64,000 bases of DNA, taken from contig OX291544.1 in NCBI GenBank assembly GCA_946406115.1, positions 34,737,521 through 34,801,520 on the forward strand, in the 5' to 3' direction. This stretch comes from Apoda limacodes. Its lineage: Eukaryota > Arthropoda > Insecta > Lepidoptera > Limacodidae. Positions within the stretch are counted from its first letter, which is position 1; each line of letters opens with the position of its first letter. Of this stretch, positions 11,456 through 21,914 are shown one piece after another. The notes under the pieces are model-generated. The model saw only the letters and a program-made list of their open reading frames with translations. It had not been told where the DNA came from and did no database searches. Both the position numbers and the translations under genes were made by a program.

Positions 11456-12426
11456 TACATATATTTGTGGTCGCCATCAATGGCGACGTAAGTTACTTCG
11501 ACGTGTTGCTGGTTTGAATCCCGTTTCCCTTACAACACTGGATGCCTCGATCAGATATCCCTAAACCGGACTCGGAATCTATTCGCAATTCGGGTAAATA
11601 AAAATGACCTTGACCCGCGTCTTTCGTGTTGTTAGTCTATGCAACAAATATCATAAATATGTATGATATTTCTTATCGTAAATTTGGAATTTTGTAGATT
11701 TTAGGTTTAATCAGTGTCGTGATTTGAAAACCAGTTAAAGAATGTGACAATAAAGGTAATCATATAAGTTTTTTAATGATTTATGATTAAATTACCAGAA
11801 AAGTGAACATTAAGTAAGATTAGGTTATGTTTACATGATTTGCAAAAAGATTCTGAGTCAGGTTAAGATGTGTTATCTCGAGCAATAACAGGAAAGTGAA
11901 AGTACTAAGGGCGGCGAATTCCAGCGCATTCGGGAACTGTCTCCATGGGAATGTGTGGGGACAGTAATTTAATTTAATTTATATTAGCCGCACATATCGG
12001 TTACACGTGAAAAATGTGATTTCACAACAATATTGGTTCTGTGACGTTTGTCACACACGCTCAATATTTTTACCAGAATATGTAAAGTACCAATATTTAA
12101 ATTTCATCTTTTAAATTAACTGAATCAGCTCCTGTGAGTTAGTTCAACTAGATTGTCCCAGTAGTTCAACTCTTAAAAGAAAATTATACATAGTTGAACT
12201 ACTGCACCAAAAAAATCCTATTAGTTCAACGGTTGAACTTATTGGTTGTACTAGTGGGAATGACCCAAAATAATAACGGTGTGTGAGTGTATTATTATCG
12301 GGTACTTACCCGCTCTAAAGTTTGACCCTCGTTATTGTAACGTAGGACGTTTAGAAGAATATAACACCGTCAAGTAACGAGCCTGTTGTTTTATTTAGTA
12401 GTTTTGAGTCCAGTCGTCTCACCTTG
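11456..12426. other. Unassigned DNA with a small hairpin region
   Basis: At 12,150-12,260 there are several inverted copies of AGTTCAAC/GTTGAACT, with outer arms CCCAGTAGTTCAAC (12,158) and GTTGTACTAGTGGG (12,245). Otherwise nothing was recognised. Confidence 0.4.
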
Positions 12427-12807
12427 TTGGTTTGTTCGTCAAAATCACTAATTGGCTGTGTCCTTGTGGTTTGTTCGTCAAAATCACTAATTGGCTGTGT
12501 CCTTGTGGTTTGTTCGTCAAAATCACTAAGTGGCTGTGTCCTTGTGGTTTGTTCGTCAAAATCACTAATTGGCTGTGTCCTTGTGGTTTGTTCGTCAAAA
12601 TCACTAATTGGCTGTGTCCTTGTGGTTTGTTCGTCAAAATCACTAATTGGCTGTGTCCTTGTGGTTTGTTCGTCAAAATCACTAAGTGGCTGTGTCCTTG
12701 TGGTTTGTTCGTCAAAATCACTAATTGGCTGTGTCCTTGTGGTTTGTTCGTCAAAATCACTAATTGGCTGTGTCCTTGTTAGTTTATTCGTCACAATCAT
12801 TAATTGA
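12427..12807. repeat. 39-bp minisatellite, ~9 copies
   Basis: Tandem units reading TGGTTTGTTCGTCAAAATCA then CTAATTGGCTGTGTCCTTG, with AAGTGG replacing AATTGG in units 3 and 7 and a diverged last unit. The period is divisible by three, so several frames stay open on both strands (minus-strand repeat DEQTTRTQPISDF). I treat these frames as artefacts: more than one frame is equally open and no gene context is visible. Confidence 0.93.
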
Positions 12808-13304
12808 AAGCTTGAGCTTAATAAAAATTGTAGTCTATTTTTCTGTACACACACGATAATTTTAAATATAGAATTTGTCCACCTTCAGCCATGTGTTTTC
12901 GGGTTCTTCCCGTTGGTCCAGTTAATATGTACAACTGGTTGTGTGAACAAGATTTTTCCCTCCGTGGATCACCTACTAAATAGTTTAACATTAGAAAAAA
13001 ATATATTTTTGCCCCTTCGTACAGCTACACGCTTGCGGTATTTGACGACGACATATCCATTACATATTACCTATATTAAAAAAAACTATTAATCGATGAC
13101 TAGAAAGGTATTACTTTAAAAACAACGTCAAATGTGAGTCGGAAAAGTACACTGAGGTTTTATACTGAATTAAAATTTCGAGGGTCGTTTTTAGAAATAG
13201 CATTAGTTTAGAAATAATTCTTGTGAAGTAGAGCTTACCGTAACTCGAATAACTTTAAATCAAGTAATCTTTTGATACGCCTATTATTTTATTACATTAA
13301 TATT
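12808..13304. other. Unassigned AT-rich DNA
   Basis: Nothing recognised. Confidence 0.4.
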
Positions 13305-14525
13305 AATATTTTATATTATTATTATCTTAATTTCGGATGGCACCCCTAGATTTTTCACTACATCTGTATAAATAATAGGTACATAATCATAAATTTTTTG
13401 TAAAATTTGTGGAATAATATAGTGAGAGATTAGATTACACATGTACCTACTACCAATAATAATTGCCTGCAATTTTACTAGATTAACCACTAGTCCAAAA
13501 GATTTAGCCCGCTCAGAAATGTTCTTCAGGTCACTATTTATACCTTCTAAAGCAGCGTTGATATATTTTACTGCAAAATTACGATATATCTGCAAACCAT
13601 CTGCATACAAACGGTATTTTGAGTTTATAATAGGAGTAATTGCATTAATTAATACAGAAAACAAAACAGGAGATAGAACACCACCTTAAGGGAGACTGGC
13701 AGTCAAGTTGCACCAATCAGATAATTTTTCATTTGCTTGAACACGCTTTGATCGTCGTCTTAAACAGGAATCAAACCAAGAGATCACCGGCGGACATAAG
13801 TTTAAAGATTATAAAATACCTAATAAAATGTCAAAATCCACTGAGTTAAAAGCACTATTAAAATCTAAAAGGACTAAGAAAGTAAGTAATTTATTGTCCA
13901 TAGCCAAGCGTATATCATCAGTCACTTTATTTAAGGCCGCCACTGTGCTATGGCCGGGACGAAAACCAGATTGTAGTGAACTAAGAAATTGATTAAGGTG
14001 TAAGTAATAAGACAATTGTTTACTGACGATACTCTCAAATACCTTCGATAGAATAGGTAAAAGTGATATAGTTCTGAAATAAGTGCAAAAAACAGGATTT
14101 GATATTTTTGAAAGTGGTACAACAAATGACTATTTAAAGGAAATTTTCTAGCTTTTAATGAAAAATTTAAAATGTGAATATTTTAACAATAAATTCCAAA
14201 ATAGAAGTAAGCATGTATAGGCATAAATTACAGCCTTACAAAATATAGAAAGGAGGCTTTTTTTTACGTCACGCTCGGTGATCTCCTTGAAAACAAATGG
14301 ACTACACTTAGGTGCGGGCTGAGTTGATAGCTGATCTACTGTACTATTCTTAATCTTACCATCTAAAGAAACAGGAAAGGCTGAGAAATTCTTATTGAGA
14401 ACATTAATATCGAAGTCAAAGTTATTGTTAAGTACAGTGTTACTTGCTACCCCTAGAATCTTAAGAAATTTCTACACACCGCTTGGGTTGGCGGTCTCCA
14501 GTGACTTATACATTTTTTTTTTATT
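13305..14525 (-). pseudogene. Jockey-type reverse transcriptase, broken
   Basis: Non-LTR RT on the minus strand. From 14,520 down come the pre-RT linker, then QSGFRPGHSTVAALNKVTDD, motif A as VLLDFNSAFNSVDFDILL (about 13,860-13,815), the region before GGVLSPVLFSVLINAI, and the catalytic box as YRLYADGLQIYR instead of YADD (about 13,600). The frame is interrupted by stops and shifts. The coding part stops at about 13,311 (NLGVPSEI), so the thumb and C-terminus are lost. The YADD to YADG change removes one catalytic Asp. It is a dead element related to, but distinct from, the copies at 15.5-19.3 kb. Confidence 0.85.
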
Positions 14526-14960
14526 GGAAACTAGCTTGTAAATGTTAAGTAGGCGTGTTGTGTTGGTGTTATAAGTACAACTATCGAAATCCGGTACTAC
14601 TAGGGATGGACACCACTATAGATCTTACAGGTGATGACACCATTAATTCTTCTAAATCAGTAAAGCTTGCTAAGTGCAGTAGAAACTAGATAAAAAAAAA
14701 TACATCAAAATTAACAGATTTATAAAAAAAACTGAAAAAAAAATCATAAAGTAAAAAAATATTAAGTAAAAATGACTTAGTACTGCAAAGAAAAAATACA
14801 GTTAGTGGAAAATCTGGATGTATATAAGTTTCAATTAGAAAGCAGTAGGGTACAACATAAAACTGATACACATTTACCTGACTTGCAATTAAAAGATTAA
14901 CATACATCCCTGCAGATGCCTGCAAATACCTGCAAGTATGAACAGTCTCTGAGAGAGATG
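14525..14960 (+). mobile_element. Jockey-family 5' end and ORF1 start (fragment)
   Basis: Plus-strand 5' fragment of the same family as the minus-strand pieces at 29,496-29,800 and 19,069-19,255. ATG at 14,606 starts MDTTIDLTGDDTINSSKSV; 29,790 reads NIDLTGDDTINSSKS. Downstream come the Lys/Glu/Asn-rich coiled-coil region and then ACATCCCTGCAGATG ... CTCTGAGAGAGATGG, matching 19,250-19,190. Stops and shifts abound. It is useful because it shows the uninterrupted ORF1 order across the point where the BEL element split the other copy. Confidence 0.65.
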
Positions 14961-15059
14961 GACAGGATATAACACTTCAATATATAAAGATAAAGAATCC
15001 GACCGGTGTTATTGTTTGAAACCCTCAAGACTATTGTTAACGCTTCTACGGGTTAGCGC

Positions 15060-15240
15060 AATAAACATGGTTGTCATACTTGTACAACTTAAAACTGATA
15101 CACATTTACCACATTTGAATAAAAAGATTTTGATTTTAATTTTGCCTTCCGAGCCGGACGGTGTGCATTTTTTTAAATTGGAAACTAGCCGTGTTGTGTT
15201 GGTGTTATAAGTACAAGTATCGAAATCCGATACTAATAGG
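15060..15240 (+). mobile_element. Second scrambled piece of the same 5' region
   Basis: Repeats two segments of the preceding entry: AAAACTGATACACATTTACC (15,090) and GTTGTGTTGGTGTTATAAGT with TATCGAAATCCG (15,190-15,225), in changed order. This suggests a partial tandem duplication. No coding potential. Confidence 0.5.
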
Positions 15241-15540
15241 GATGGGTCATACTCGGAATTGGTCTCGTCTGAACCTGGGCTTACAAGTTCGAGGCTCTAC
15301 AGAAACCAGTGTTCAAAAGACTTGAAAGTATCTGAGTCAGTATTACTCAGACCTGAGGGAAAATAATTTTATTGAATTAAGTTACAGTCTTTTCATCCTT
15401 GGTATTTGGCTCTGGCAGTCATTAAGTGAATAAGTCAACACTAACAGGTATTTTTAATGTAGTTCCGCGCGAGAGGAAATAACGGTTTATTTTCATCAGC
15501 TGCTGAGAAAAATAGTAGATAATTTAATAAATTTATTTTA
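15241..15540. other. Unassigned stretch
   Basis: Nothing recognised between the ORF1 fragments and the 3' UTR of the next retroposon. Confidence 0.4.
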
Positions 15541-15830
15541 AGTCAAAGTCTAAATTTATTTATTCACATTAGGATTTTACAATCACTTTTGAATCGTCAA
15601 AGTGGTAAAATACTATTTTTTGAACCATCCACGCCGGTTCACAATGTTGTTGATTTCTACCGAGAAGAATCCGGCAAGAAACTCGATAGTTACTCTTTTA
15701 AAAACACTATCAATAATACAAATAAACTAAAAATACAATTAATGTTTTAAATAAAAAAAAATTAGCCGTACAATTTTATGTTATTTCCATTTTAATTTGG
15801 TTTACCTATGCATCCTGTTATTGAGCATTA
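15541..15830 (-). mobile_element. 3' UTR of split jockey copy 1
   Basis: Minus-strand 3' UTR with the lepidopteran-type motif (plus-strand text GAAGAATCCGGCAAGAAACT at 15,663) and ATTCAAAAGTGATTG (about 15,590). It directly follows the RT stop at 15,831. The 3' end is near 15,541. This marks the tail of the element whose head lies at 29,800. Confidence 0.75.
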
Positions 15831-16542
15831 TCAGTCCCAAGGATTTTTATCATTTACATAGTCTGAAATATTGTAGTATGCCTTTTTACAAAGTACCTGC
15901 TTGATAAAAGATTTAATTTTACTTATTGATAGATTTTGAATTTTATTGGGAACTTTGTTGTAAAAGTGTATACATTGCCCCATAAAAGAGTTACTTATTT
16001 TGTGTAGACGTGTATCATGCACCAACAGCTTATTTTTACTTCTAGTATTTACTTTGTGAACGTCACTTTTCTTGCTGAAACTATTGATATTTTTATGTAC
16101 ATATAAAAGATTTTCATATATGTACTGCGACACTAAAGTTAAAATTTTTACTTCCCTAAACCTATCCCTCAGAGATATCCTAGATCCTAATTTATAAATA
16201 GCACGAATTGCCCTTTTTTGTAACAAAAATATTGTATATCATTAAACTATGGAAATAGCTAAAATATACTATTTTTGCAGTGTCGACATCGGTCAATTGT
16301 CTTATTTTCTTGATCGCAAACACAGCAGAGCTAACTTTTTTGGCTAGGTTATGAATATGAGGACCCCATTGAAGTTTGGAGTCCAGCGTTATGCCAAGAA
16401 AGACTGTTGAATTAACAAGTTCTAATTGCTCGCCATTAATATTAATACATGTCTGTCTCTGACTAACATTTGGTAATGTAAATTTAACACATTTGGTTTT
16501 TTTTTCATTAAGTAACAAATTATTAGCGTAAAACCAATTTAC
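15831..16542 (-). pseudogene. Jockey copy 1: RT thumb and C-terminal part
   Basis: Two overlapping frames (16,518-16,192 and 16,226-15,831) encode the part after the catalytic box: LLNEKKTKCVKF, TVFLGITLDSKLQWGPHIHN, LQKRAIRAIYKLGSRISLRD and the C-terminal AYYNISDYVNDKNPWD. A frameshift lies near 16,200. Compared with copy 2, the sequence jumps at 16,542/16,543 from AACCAATTTACAAT to GCAACTGCTTCCTC. The corresponding ~810 bp of copy 2 (57,973-58,780), which hold the fingers and palm with the catalytic residues, are missing. Confidence 0.88.
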
Positions 16543-17086
16543 AATGCAACTGCTTCCTCAGAAAATTAGTTTTTAAACTAGCATCATCTACAATCAACTC
16601 AAAGTCCTGACAAGAATTTCTAGCTTTACCAGTATCATTATTTATTATGTTCCACGTAGTTTTTATTTTATTTGTTGATTTTTTACTTTATGTCTGAGGT
16701 AAATTGATTTTGCAACGAGACAGACTTTTTAAAAGGTTTTTGATTTTTTTACATATTCCCTAAATATTTGGCTATTATATATTATAATATGTTTTTTCTT
16801 TATATAACTCATACAGTTTTCGCCTACTTTTATAAATACCTGGGGTAGCCCATTCACTAAAACTAAAGCGACTGGAAATAAGTTCCTTTTTTGCAGTAAA
16901 TATTTTAATATGTTCTGTAGTAATAGTGTTAAGAACAGTATTGTACATATATTTTGGGTTGCCATTATAAGGTAAATCCGGAAGTTTATGCAATAAGTTC
17001 AATTTAAATAATTCAATCCGTTTAGTTGTTATTGGTATAAATTTAATTTCCTTTTTAGTTATACTATTCTTTCTTTCTAAAACCAC
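16543..17086 (-). pseudogene. Jockey copy 1: EN-RT linker region
   Basis: The frame 17,086-16,729 carries the linker typical of non-LTR ORF2 proteins, with ELFKLNLLHKLPDLPYNGNP and SEWATPGIYKSRRKLYELYK. Copy 2 has the same blocks at 59,223-58,896. It joins directly to the truncated RT because of the deletion at 16,542/16,543. Confidence 0.82.
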
Positions 17087-17741
17087 AAACTGTCCACACT
17101 GATCTGATCTCTCGATTGCTTATAATTGATTTTTGAATTGGTTTTATGTCAGTACATATATTGTCGATGCAAGTGGCACTAGATACAACAATTCTAGTTG
17201 GTTCACAAAACAAATTATTTAAATTAAAAGACCGAAATAAGGCAAGCAATCTGGTGCTTAATGAGCTATTTTCTAAAATATTTTTATTATAGCCTCCACA
17301 AACAATAATTTGTTTATTGGAATTGCTGATTTTATTCAGAACTTCTTCCATAACTAATTCAAAATTATCATAAATTGCACAAGGCGGCTTGTATACACTC
17401 ACAACAATAAGATGATCAACTTCTATACAGGACAGCTCAGCAGTTCGCTCAACTGAGAGGCTCACAATGTCTTTACTTGCCTTAAACTTTAGCTGTTTAT
17501 TAATTAAAATTAAAGAGCCACCATGGATTGCGTTTACTCGGCTGAACGAACTTCCCACCTCGTGATTAGTGAAATTAAACATAAACTGATGGCTGCGTAG
17601 CCAGTGTACAGTGATACATAAAATGTCTATCTTTTGGCAGTTTATGAACAATTCAATTTCATGTATCAATAAATGGAATATTATTATTAGAATGACAAAG
17701 TTTATTTTTTGTTTCTGTTTGCATAAAACTTGAGTAGACAT
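17087..17741 (-). pseudogene. Jockey copy 1: AP endonuclease domain
   Basis: Endonuclease of a non-LTR ORF2, which nicks target DNA for priming. Visible blocks are ELFINCQKIDILCITVHWLR, NAIHGGSLILINKQ, HLIVVSVYKPP and IIVCGGYNKNIL. Two active-site positions are changed relative to copy 2 and to the family: ITEH has become ITVH, and the GDFN-type motif reads GGYN. The C-terminal part runs into a different frame near 17,064. The enzyme would be inactive. Confidence 0.85.
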
Positions 17742-17812
17742 AGATTGCTTTATATTATCATTATTTCTGTTGTAATTATATTTGCCAAAGTGGTCCTTTG
17801 TTGCCTTAAAAT

Positions 17813-18181
17813 TTAATTTAAATTAATACATATCAAATGATTATAATGCTGAATAGAAGCAGGTTGTTTAGCTAAATGATTAGCTGAAATGTCAATTACA
17901 CTATTATAATTGCACTGCTCAATAGAAGCAGGTTGTTTAGCCAAATTATTGGCTGTGGTATTAATATAAAATGATTGCGACAAGGCTAGCACTCTGGTAC
18001 AATGGTGTGTGAGATAATATTTATGTCTTGTCCTTATATAATTATGTCTATAAATACTGTTAGTATCTATCACATGAAAGTTATTGTTATTGCTAGACAT
18101 AGTATGCAAAGCTAAATTTAACTCACACCGAAGGTTGTTTTCCTCCTGTGGCAAACCCTTACAATAGGGAAATGTAAACAT
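17813..18181 (-). pseudogene. Jockey copy 1: region upstream of ORF2
   Basis: Asn/His-rich 122-codon frame directly upstream of the endonuclease. It contains an internal duplication: NNLAKQPASIEQ and NHLAKQPASIQH about 30 residues apart. Copy 2 shares the DNA at 60,050-60,240. It may be the end of ORF1 or the ORF1-ORF2 spacer. No domain recognised. Confidence 0.5.
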
Positions 18182-18217
18182 TACATTTTTTTTACTTTAA
18201 GTGCGCTTATACTATTA

Positions 18218-18672
18218 CTAGCTTTTGTTAGCGGCTTCGCCCGCCCTAAATTTGGCTATCGGCGTAGGATTCTTACGGCAACTCCTCAATTATAGAAAAT
18301 AAACTTAGAAGGTGAAAATATTTTTAAATAAATAACAAAAAGGAGCCAACCTTAAAAGATAGACATATGACATATGACATTTGCTGTCGCGGATATTTTT
18401 AAAGAACTTTTAAAGAGGAATAATTCTGTCATACATGATTTTTGCGAAACTTTGACCGTTTACGCAGCGCACGGAGCGAAAAACTCCCGATATTGAAACA
18501 TTCTTCATTGGTGCTCCGCTCCTATTGGTCTTAGCGTAATGATATATAGCCTATAGCTTTCCTCGATAAATGGGCTATCTAACACTGAAATTTTTTCTTA
18601 AATCGGACCAATAGTTTCAAAGATTAGCGCGTTCAAACAAACAAACTCTTCAGCTTCATAAATTAGTATAGA
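18218..18672 (-). mobile_element. Non-autonomous Helitron (455 bp)
   Basis: On the minus strand it begins TCTATACTAATTTATGAAGC at 18,672 and continues AGAGTTTGTTTGTTTGAACG, then TATTGGTCCGATTT, GATAGCCCATTTATCGAGGA and CTATAGGCTATATATCATTA. It ends GGCGAAGCCGCTAACAAAAG followed by CTAG (18,218-18,221). A 5' TC, a 3' CTAG-type end, a GC-rich subterminal hairpin and no terminal inverted repeat are Helitron traits. It has no Rep/helicase coding and sits inside jockey copy 1. Confidence 0.8.
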
Positions 18673-18711
18673 TAATATTGTCTTAATTCACTTTTATTTA
18701 CATTACCTCTG

Positions 18712-19068
18712 TTACCGATAAATATTACTAATGTAGATGGTAGCGGATGGTGTGATTTTGTCAGACTTTATTAAACTTCTTATTATATTAACATAATTGA
18801 CATTTGGCATACAATTATCAAAAACCGGTTGTCCAAGACTTGAGCTGATAAAGTGTCTAAAACCTTTTCCCATTTCATCGCAAAACATTACTACATTGTC
18901 ATCAACATTACATTTTTGTGAAACGCTAATTAAGTGAGAACTGTTGTGAGCAAATGATTGTTGCTCAGATTCCAAACTGACACATATTAATGACTGAGGT
19001 GTTGGTGAAGGTAGTAACAAAGCTGCACAATCCGGCTGTGAATCGCTGAGGCATTTACAATTACACAT
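18712..19068 (-). pseudogene. Jockey copy 1: ORF1 C-terminal domain
   Basis: A 118-codon frame. The part VVMFCDEMGKGFRHFISSSL ... NCMPN ... SATIYISNIYR has the layout of the SGNH/esterase-like domain found in ORF1 of some CR1/jockey elements (GDS-like block, then a C-P-N block, then a beta strand). The usual GDS is altered here to CDEMG. The domain call is tentative. The Helitron lies just downstream and the coiled-coil part upstream. Confidence 0.5.
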
Positions 19069-19255
19069 ACTGTGATTGAGTTGTAATGACTCAAAACGCT
19101 CTGCATTATATTAACTCAATTCTATTAGCTCATTCATAGCCAGTGTGTGCTCCTCCATCTCTCTCAGACTCTTCATACTTGAAGGGCATCATCTGCAAGG
19201 ATGTACGTTGCTTACTAGAACTAGGCCGTGCGTATGCTCTAAGGAAAATTGCATG
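19069..19255 (-). pseudogene. Jockey copy 1: ORF1 middle part beside BEL insertion
   Basis: Matches the plus-strand fragment at 14,885-14,960 (TGCAGATG, AAGTATGAA, CTGAGAGAGATGG) and continues toward the ORF1 C-terminal part. At about 19,255 the family sequence stops and the BEL element begins; it resumes on the far side at 29,496. This is the left half of the split point. Confidence 0.6.
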
Positions 19256-19439
19256 GACTTACCCAATTTTGGCGTTAGATTTTATGTTCACGGTTTGTGT
19301 AATATGTGGTGCAGTGTCTATGAATATGTCTGTTTGTGTGGTTGTAATTAGTTTCACTCAAACCGTATAAAATATAAACTTAGATCGAAAAACAACAGCC
19401 GCGACCTTTCAACGGATTATATGTGACTGACTGAGGTGC

Positions 19440-19512
19440 CGGTCTACCCAGAGTTAGCGCGACGATTCTATTACGTCGGTCCACCCGACGAATTATAAAT
19501 CTTTTCAGAACA
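19440..19512 (-). repeat. BEL copy 1: partial 3' LTR
   Basis: On the minus strand TGTTCTGAAAAG begins at 19,512 right after the purine tract GGCTGGGGCGGGGGTT. The next ~65 bp, including CGTCGGGTGGACCGACGTAA, match 29,495-29,435 almost perfectly, identifying the LTR pair. Similarity to the 5' LTR ends near 19,450, so this LTR is truncated or diverged. The DNA from 19,256 to 19,440 is unassigned and could be LTR. Confidence 0.7.
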
Positions 19513-19566
19513 AACCCCCGCCCCAGCCAGACCGTGTCTGGATAAGGATAAACCGAGCCAGAGCCA

Positions 19567-19860
19567 TCAATCTACTGGCAATCGTGAAAGCGTCGCGACG
19601 GCATCTTCAGCACTGAATCCCCTACCATGACCTCTGCGACCCGCGGGATACCGTCCGAACCGGGGAATAATTGCACGTTGCGAACTAAACGCCATTGCAA
19701 GGGCGGTAAATTTGAGTCCTTTAAGAGGACAAGGTCTCCGACGCGCGGGGGGTTGGTTATATCCGTCCACCGAACCCGTTGCTGTAACAAATGTAAATAT
19801 TCTGAGGACCACCGACGGTGGAACAATTGCGTAATTTGTTGAAGCAACTAAAAAAGCGAT
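19567..19860 (-). pseudogene. BEL copy 1: C-terminal DUF5641-type domain
   Basis: C-terminal domain that follows the integrase in Pao/BEL polyproteins. Visible blocks are FHRRWSSEYLHLLQQRVRWT, VGDLVLLKDSNLPPLQWRLV and ending IPRVAEVMVGDSVLKMPSRR. It is followed by the polypurine stretch and the 3' LTR. This copy keeps the middle of the domain that is deleted in copy 2. Confidence 0.85.
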
Positions 19861-20031
19861 AACCTATTAACTGACACATCGATGATACCCCATTCAGGCA
19901 AGGAGGTTAAAAGACTACCGACCAAGAAATGGCCTGGAGTTAGCGCTTCCAGGTCATTAGGATCCTACGAGATCGGACATAGCGGTCGTGAGTTCAATAC
20001 CGCTTGGACATTCCAAAATACCGTTTGAAAT

Positions 20032-20640
20032 TCATGTCCTTTCACCAATCACATGACGGAGGTGAGTTTTGGCGACCTTGACAGCTGCTTTGAAAATACC
20101 GTCCCACAAAGGATAGCCGGGAGGATCACAAATCCAAGTCACGCCCCGTTTGGACAACTCTGAATCAATATACGTGTGATTGTCCGACAAAAACTGAAGG
20201 ACTTCCTTCAGAAAGCGATCTGCACCCTTGAAATTCGTGCCACAGTCCGAGCGTATTGAATGAGGGAGACCACGCCGACTGACATGCGTCAAAGACCTCT
20301 GTGGACGAGGCTGGAACGAGCTCCAGATGCAAAGCCTTGTAAAACAAACAGACAAAGACGCTTAAATAGGCCTTAACCTGTCTGGCATTGCAAACACTTG
20401 ACGTCTTCACCAAAAACGGACCCGCAAAATCCATCCCAACCTTAGCGAAACGGCAAGTCACCCATTTGTGGCTGAGTCAAGGTTCCCTTTAACCTATAAC
20501 AAGGGATACATTTAAAAATGACGCTCCGAGCTGGTCGTCTGGCGGACAGAATCCAGAACTCTCGCTGCAGACAAGCCAGTAATGCGTTGAGACCGGCATG
20601 AAAATTCCTAACATGGCGGTCCCTGATCAGTTACTCAACA
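20032..20640 (-). pseudogene. BEL copy 1: integrase
   Basis: DDE integrase that would insert the element's cDNA. Blocks include FAKVGMDFAGPFLVKTSS (first Asp), KALHLELVPASSTEVF, IRSDCGTNFKGADRFLKEVL (second Asp) and FKAAVKVAKTHLRHVIGE. The position of the catalytic Glu is Lys here, while copy 2 keeps IFEAAVK. At least one frameshift separates the halves near 20,350. Dead by both criteria. Confidence 0.88.
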
Positions 20641-20960
20641 AAATGACCGCTCTTGGGCAACAAGAGAGGATGCCGAGCCCCGTAGGGCAATTTTAAGTTG
20701 TGAAGCCTACCACCCACTCGCAAAAACTCCGACTCGTCTTCAGGAGAGGCCAGCCAGTTAGGACCCCACCAGAGCAGGTGATTCATGATTTGCGAGGCAA
20801 TCAGGCCCCGTGAAGCACAATCCGAGGGATTCAAGGACCCTGGCACGTGACGCCAATCCAGAGACACTGCAGACGACTGGATTTGGGAGACACGATTGGC
20901 CACGAAGGTCTCTAGGGCATGAAGGGACGCCTTGAGCCAAGACAACACATGGCTGTCTGT
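20641..20960 (-). pseudogene. BEL copy 1: RNase H end to integrase N-part
   Basis: The frame 20,948-20,631 reads SLDWRHVPGSLNPSDCASRG and WWGPNWLASPEDESEFLRVG. Compared with copy 2, an internal deletion of roughly 340 bp joins ASPED straight to ESEFLRVGG. The upstream edge (about 20,960) is a larger deletion that joins the protease region directly to this part, removing the reverse transcriptase. Confidence 0.85.
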
Positions 20961-21474
20961 CGCATACTGAAATGGAGCAAGGAGGAAAAGGAAAACGAGA
21001 CTATACCCACGACGTTATCCACCCGTAGACCACCCCCCCCTCCAGAAATTCCATGACTCCGCGAACTTACCTGTAAGCGGAGACGCTTCACCAGCCACAG
21101 CGACATTAGACACCTCTGAGTGCCTGAGTCCGAAATGGCGCGCACAACTACACCAGGTCCACGAGGTGAATGTACTAGAACCTGCGCGGTGGGTAAAACA
21201 GTTGTTACAGGTGGTGTAAAGGCTGGTAAAATGGCTGCCACGAGTCAACGGGCGTTGGCCCCACCCGAGCGCCGTACTTGGCCCGTGGGCTCCTGTGGCT
21301 CATAATGCCCCACGCTTGAACCCGTATAAGCATACGGGTCCCACGCGGGCATAAGTGGCTGCCGAGATGCGCGTGCCAACGGCGGCGCGCGATAGCCACT
21401 GGGCCCCGCCCTCCACTCGCGAGTAACTCGAGGACGCTCCGCGATAGGGAGTGGCAGAGGCTCATAATCCGGAT
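20961..21474 (-). pseudogene. BEL copy 1: gag end and aspartic protease
   Basis: Minus-strand frames give YEPLPLPIAERPR, LMPAWDPYAYTGSSVGHYEP, then the retropepsin-like region SPRGPGVVVRAISDSGTQRC with the DSG active site. The segment after it (LRVDNVVGIVSFSFSSL) breaks off at about 20,962 and continues with sequence equivalent to copy 2 at 55,677, so about 1.8 kb (reverse transcriptase and half of RNase H) is gone. The gypsy element begins at 21,479. Confidence 0.82.
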
Positions 21475-21478
21475 AACG
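21475..21478. repeat. Target-site duplication AACG (left)
   Basis: AACG immediately left of the 5' LTR; the matching copy is at 28,226-28,229. Length 4 bp fits Ty3/gypsy integration. Confidence 0.85.
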
Positions 21479-21576
21479 TGTGATGTAATGCAATTATATA
21501 TAGAATGCTTTGACTAATAAACAGTCAGTCACAAATCAACTGTTGTCTTATTTAGACCTCCCGACGTCCCGTGACA
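21479..21576 (+). repeat. Gypsy 5' LTR (98 bp)
   Basis: Matches the 3' LTR with three differences in the first 90 bases, all transitions (TTTGACT/TTTGGCT, CAGTCAC/CAGCCAC, CAAATC/CAAGTC). The last bases differ by a small indel (CCCGTGACA against CTCTTATGACGTCACA). Around 100 bp is very short for this superfamily. Confidence 0.9.
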
Positions 21577-21914
21577 GTTGCTAACCGTGCAACACGATTA
21601 ACAGTACAAAGTGAGCGTTTGCGCCGTCAGGTCGCCTTCGGGCGGGCCTGATGGCCGCGCATAGCTGCCTAGTGCCGACTAAATGCAATCGCGACACAAA
21701 GATTCCACGACCTTTGTGCTCATTGTGAACTTTTTAAAAAAACATTACGTGTGAACAACAATATTAGTTAGTGAAAATTTAGTGTATTGAAAATTTATTA
21801 AATAATTTGAGAAAATATACTTTAAAATATGAAGAGTAAGAAGAATTTAATTGTAGAATAACGAAGATTGAGAAGAAATTGCAATTTAAAATATGAAATA
21901 TTTTTTTTATCAAA

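Noticed and set aside
11461..11610. tRNA-derived SINE or tRNA
   Set aside because: GGTTTGAATCCC resembles a B box and TGGCGACGTAAGT an A box, but no cloverleaf folds by eye and no tail or duplication marks the ends.
5088..12807. CRISPR arrays
   Set aside because: The repeats are directly adjacent without unique spacers, and the genome is eukaryotic.
12351..12854. 167-codon minus-strand ORF with the 13-residue repeat DEQTTRTQPISDF
   Set aside because: The 39-bp unit keeps several frames open on both strands, including two plus-strand frames of similar length; no evidence picks this one.
21120..21305. Plus-strand ORFs over the BEL protease region
   Set aside because: Shadows of the minus-strand BEL coding sequence in GC-rich DNA.
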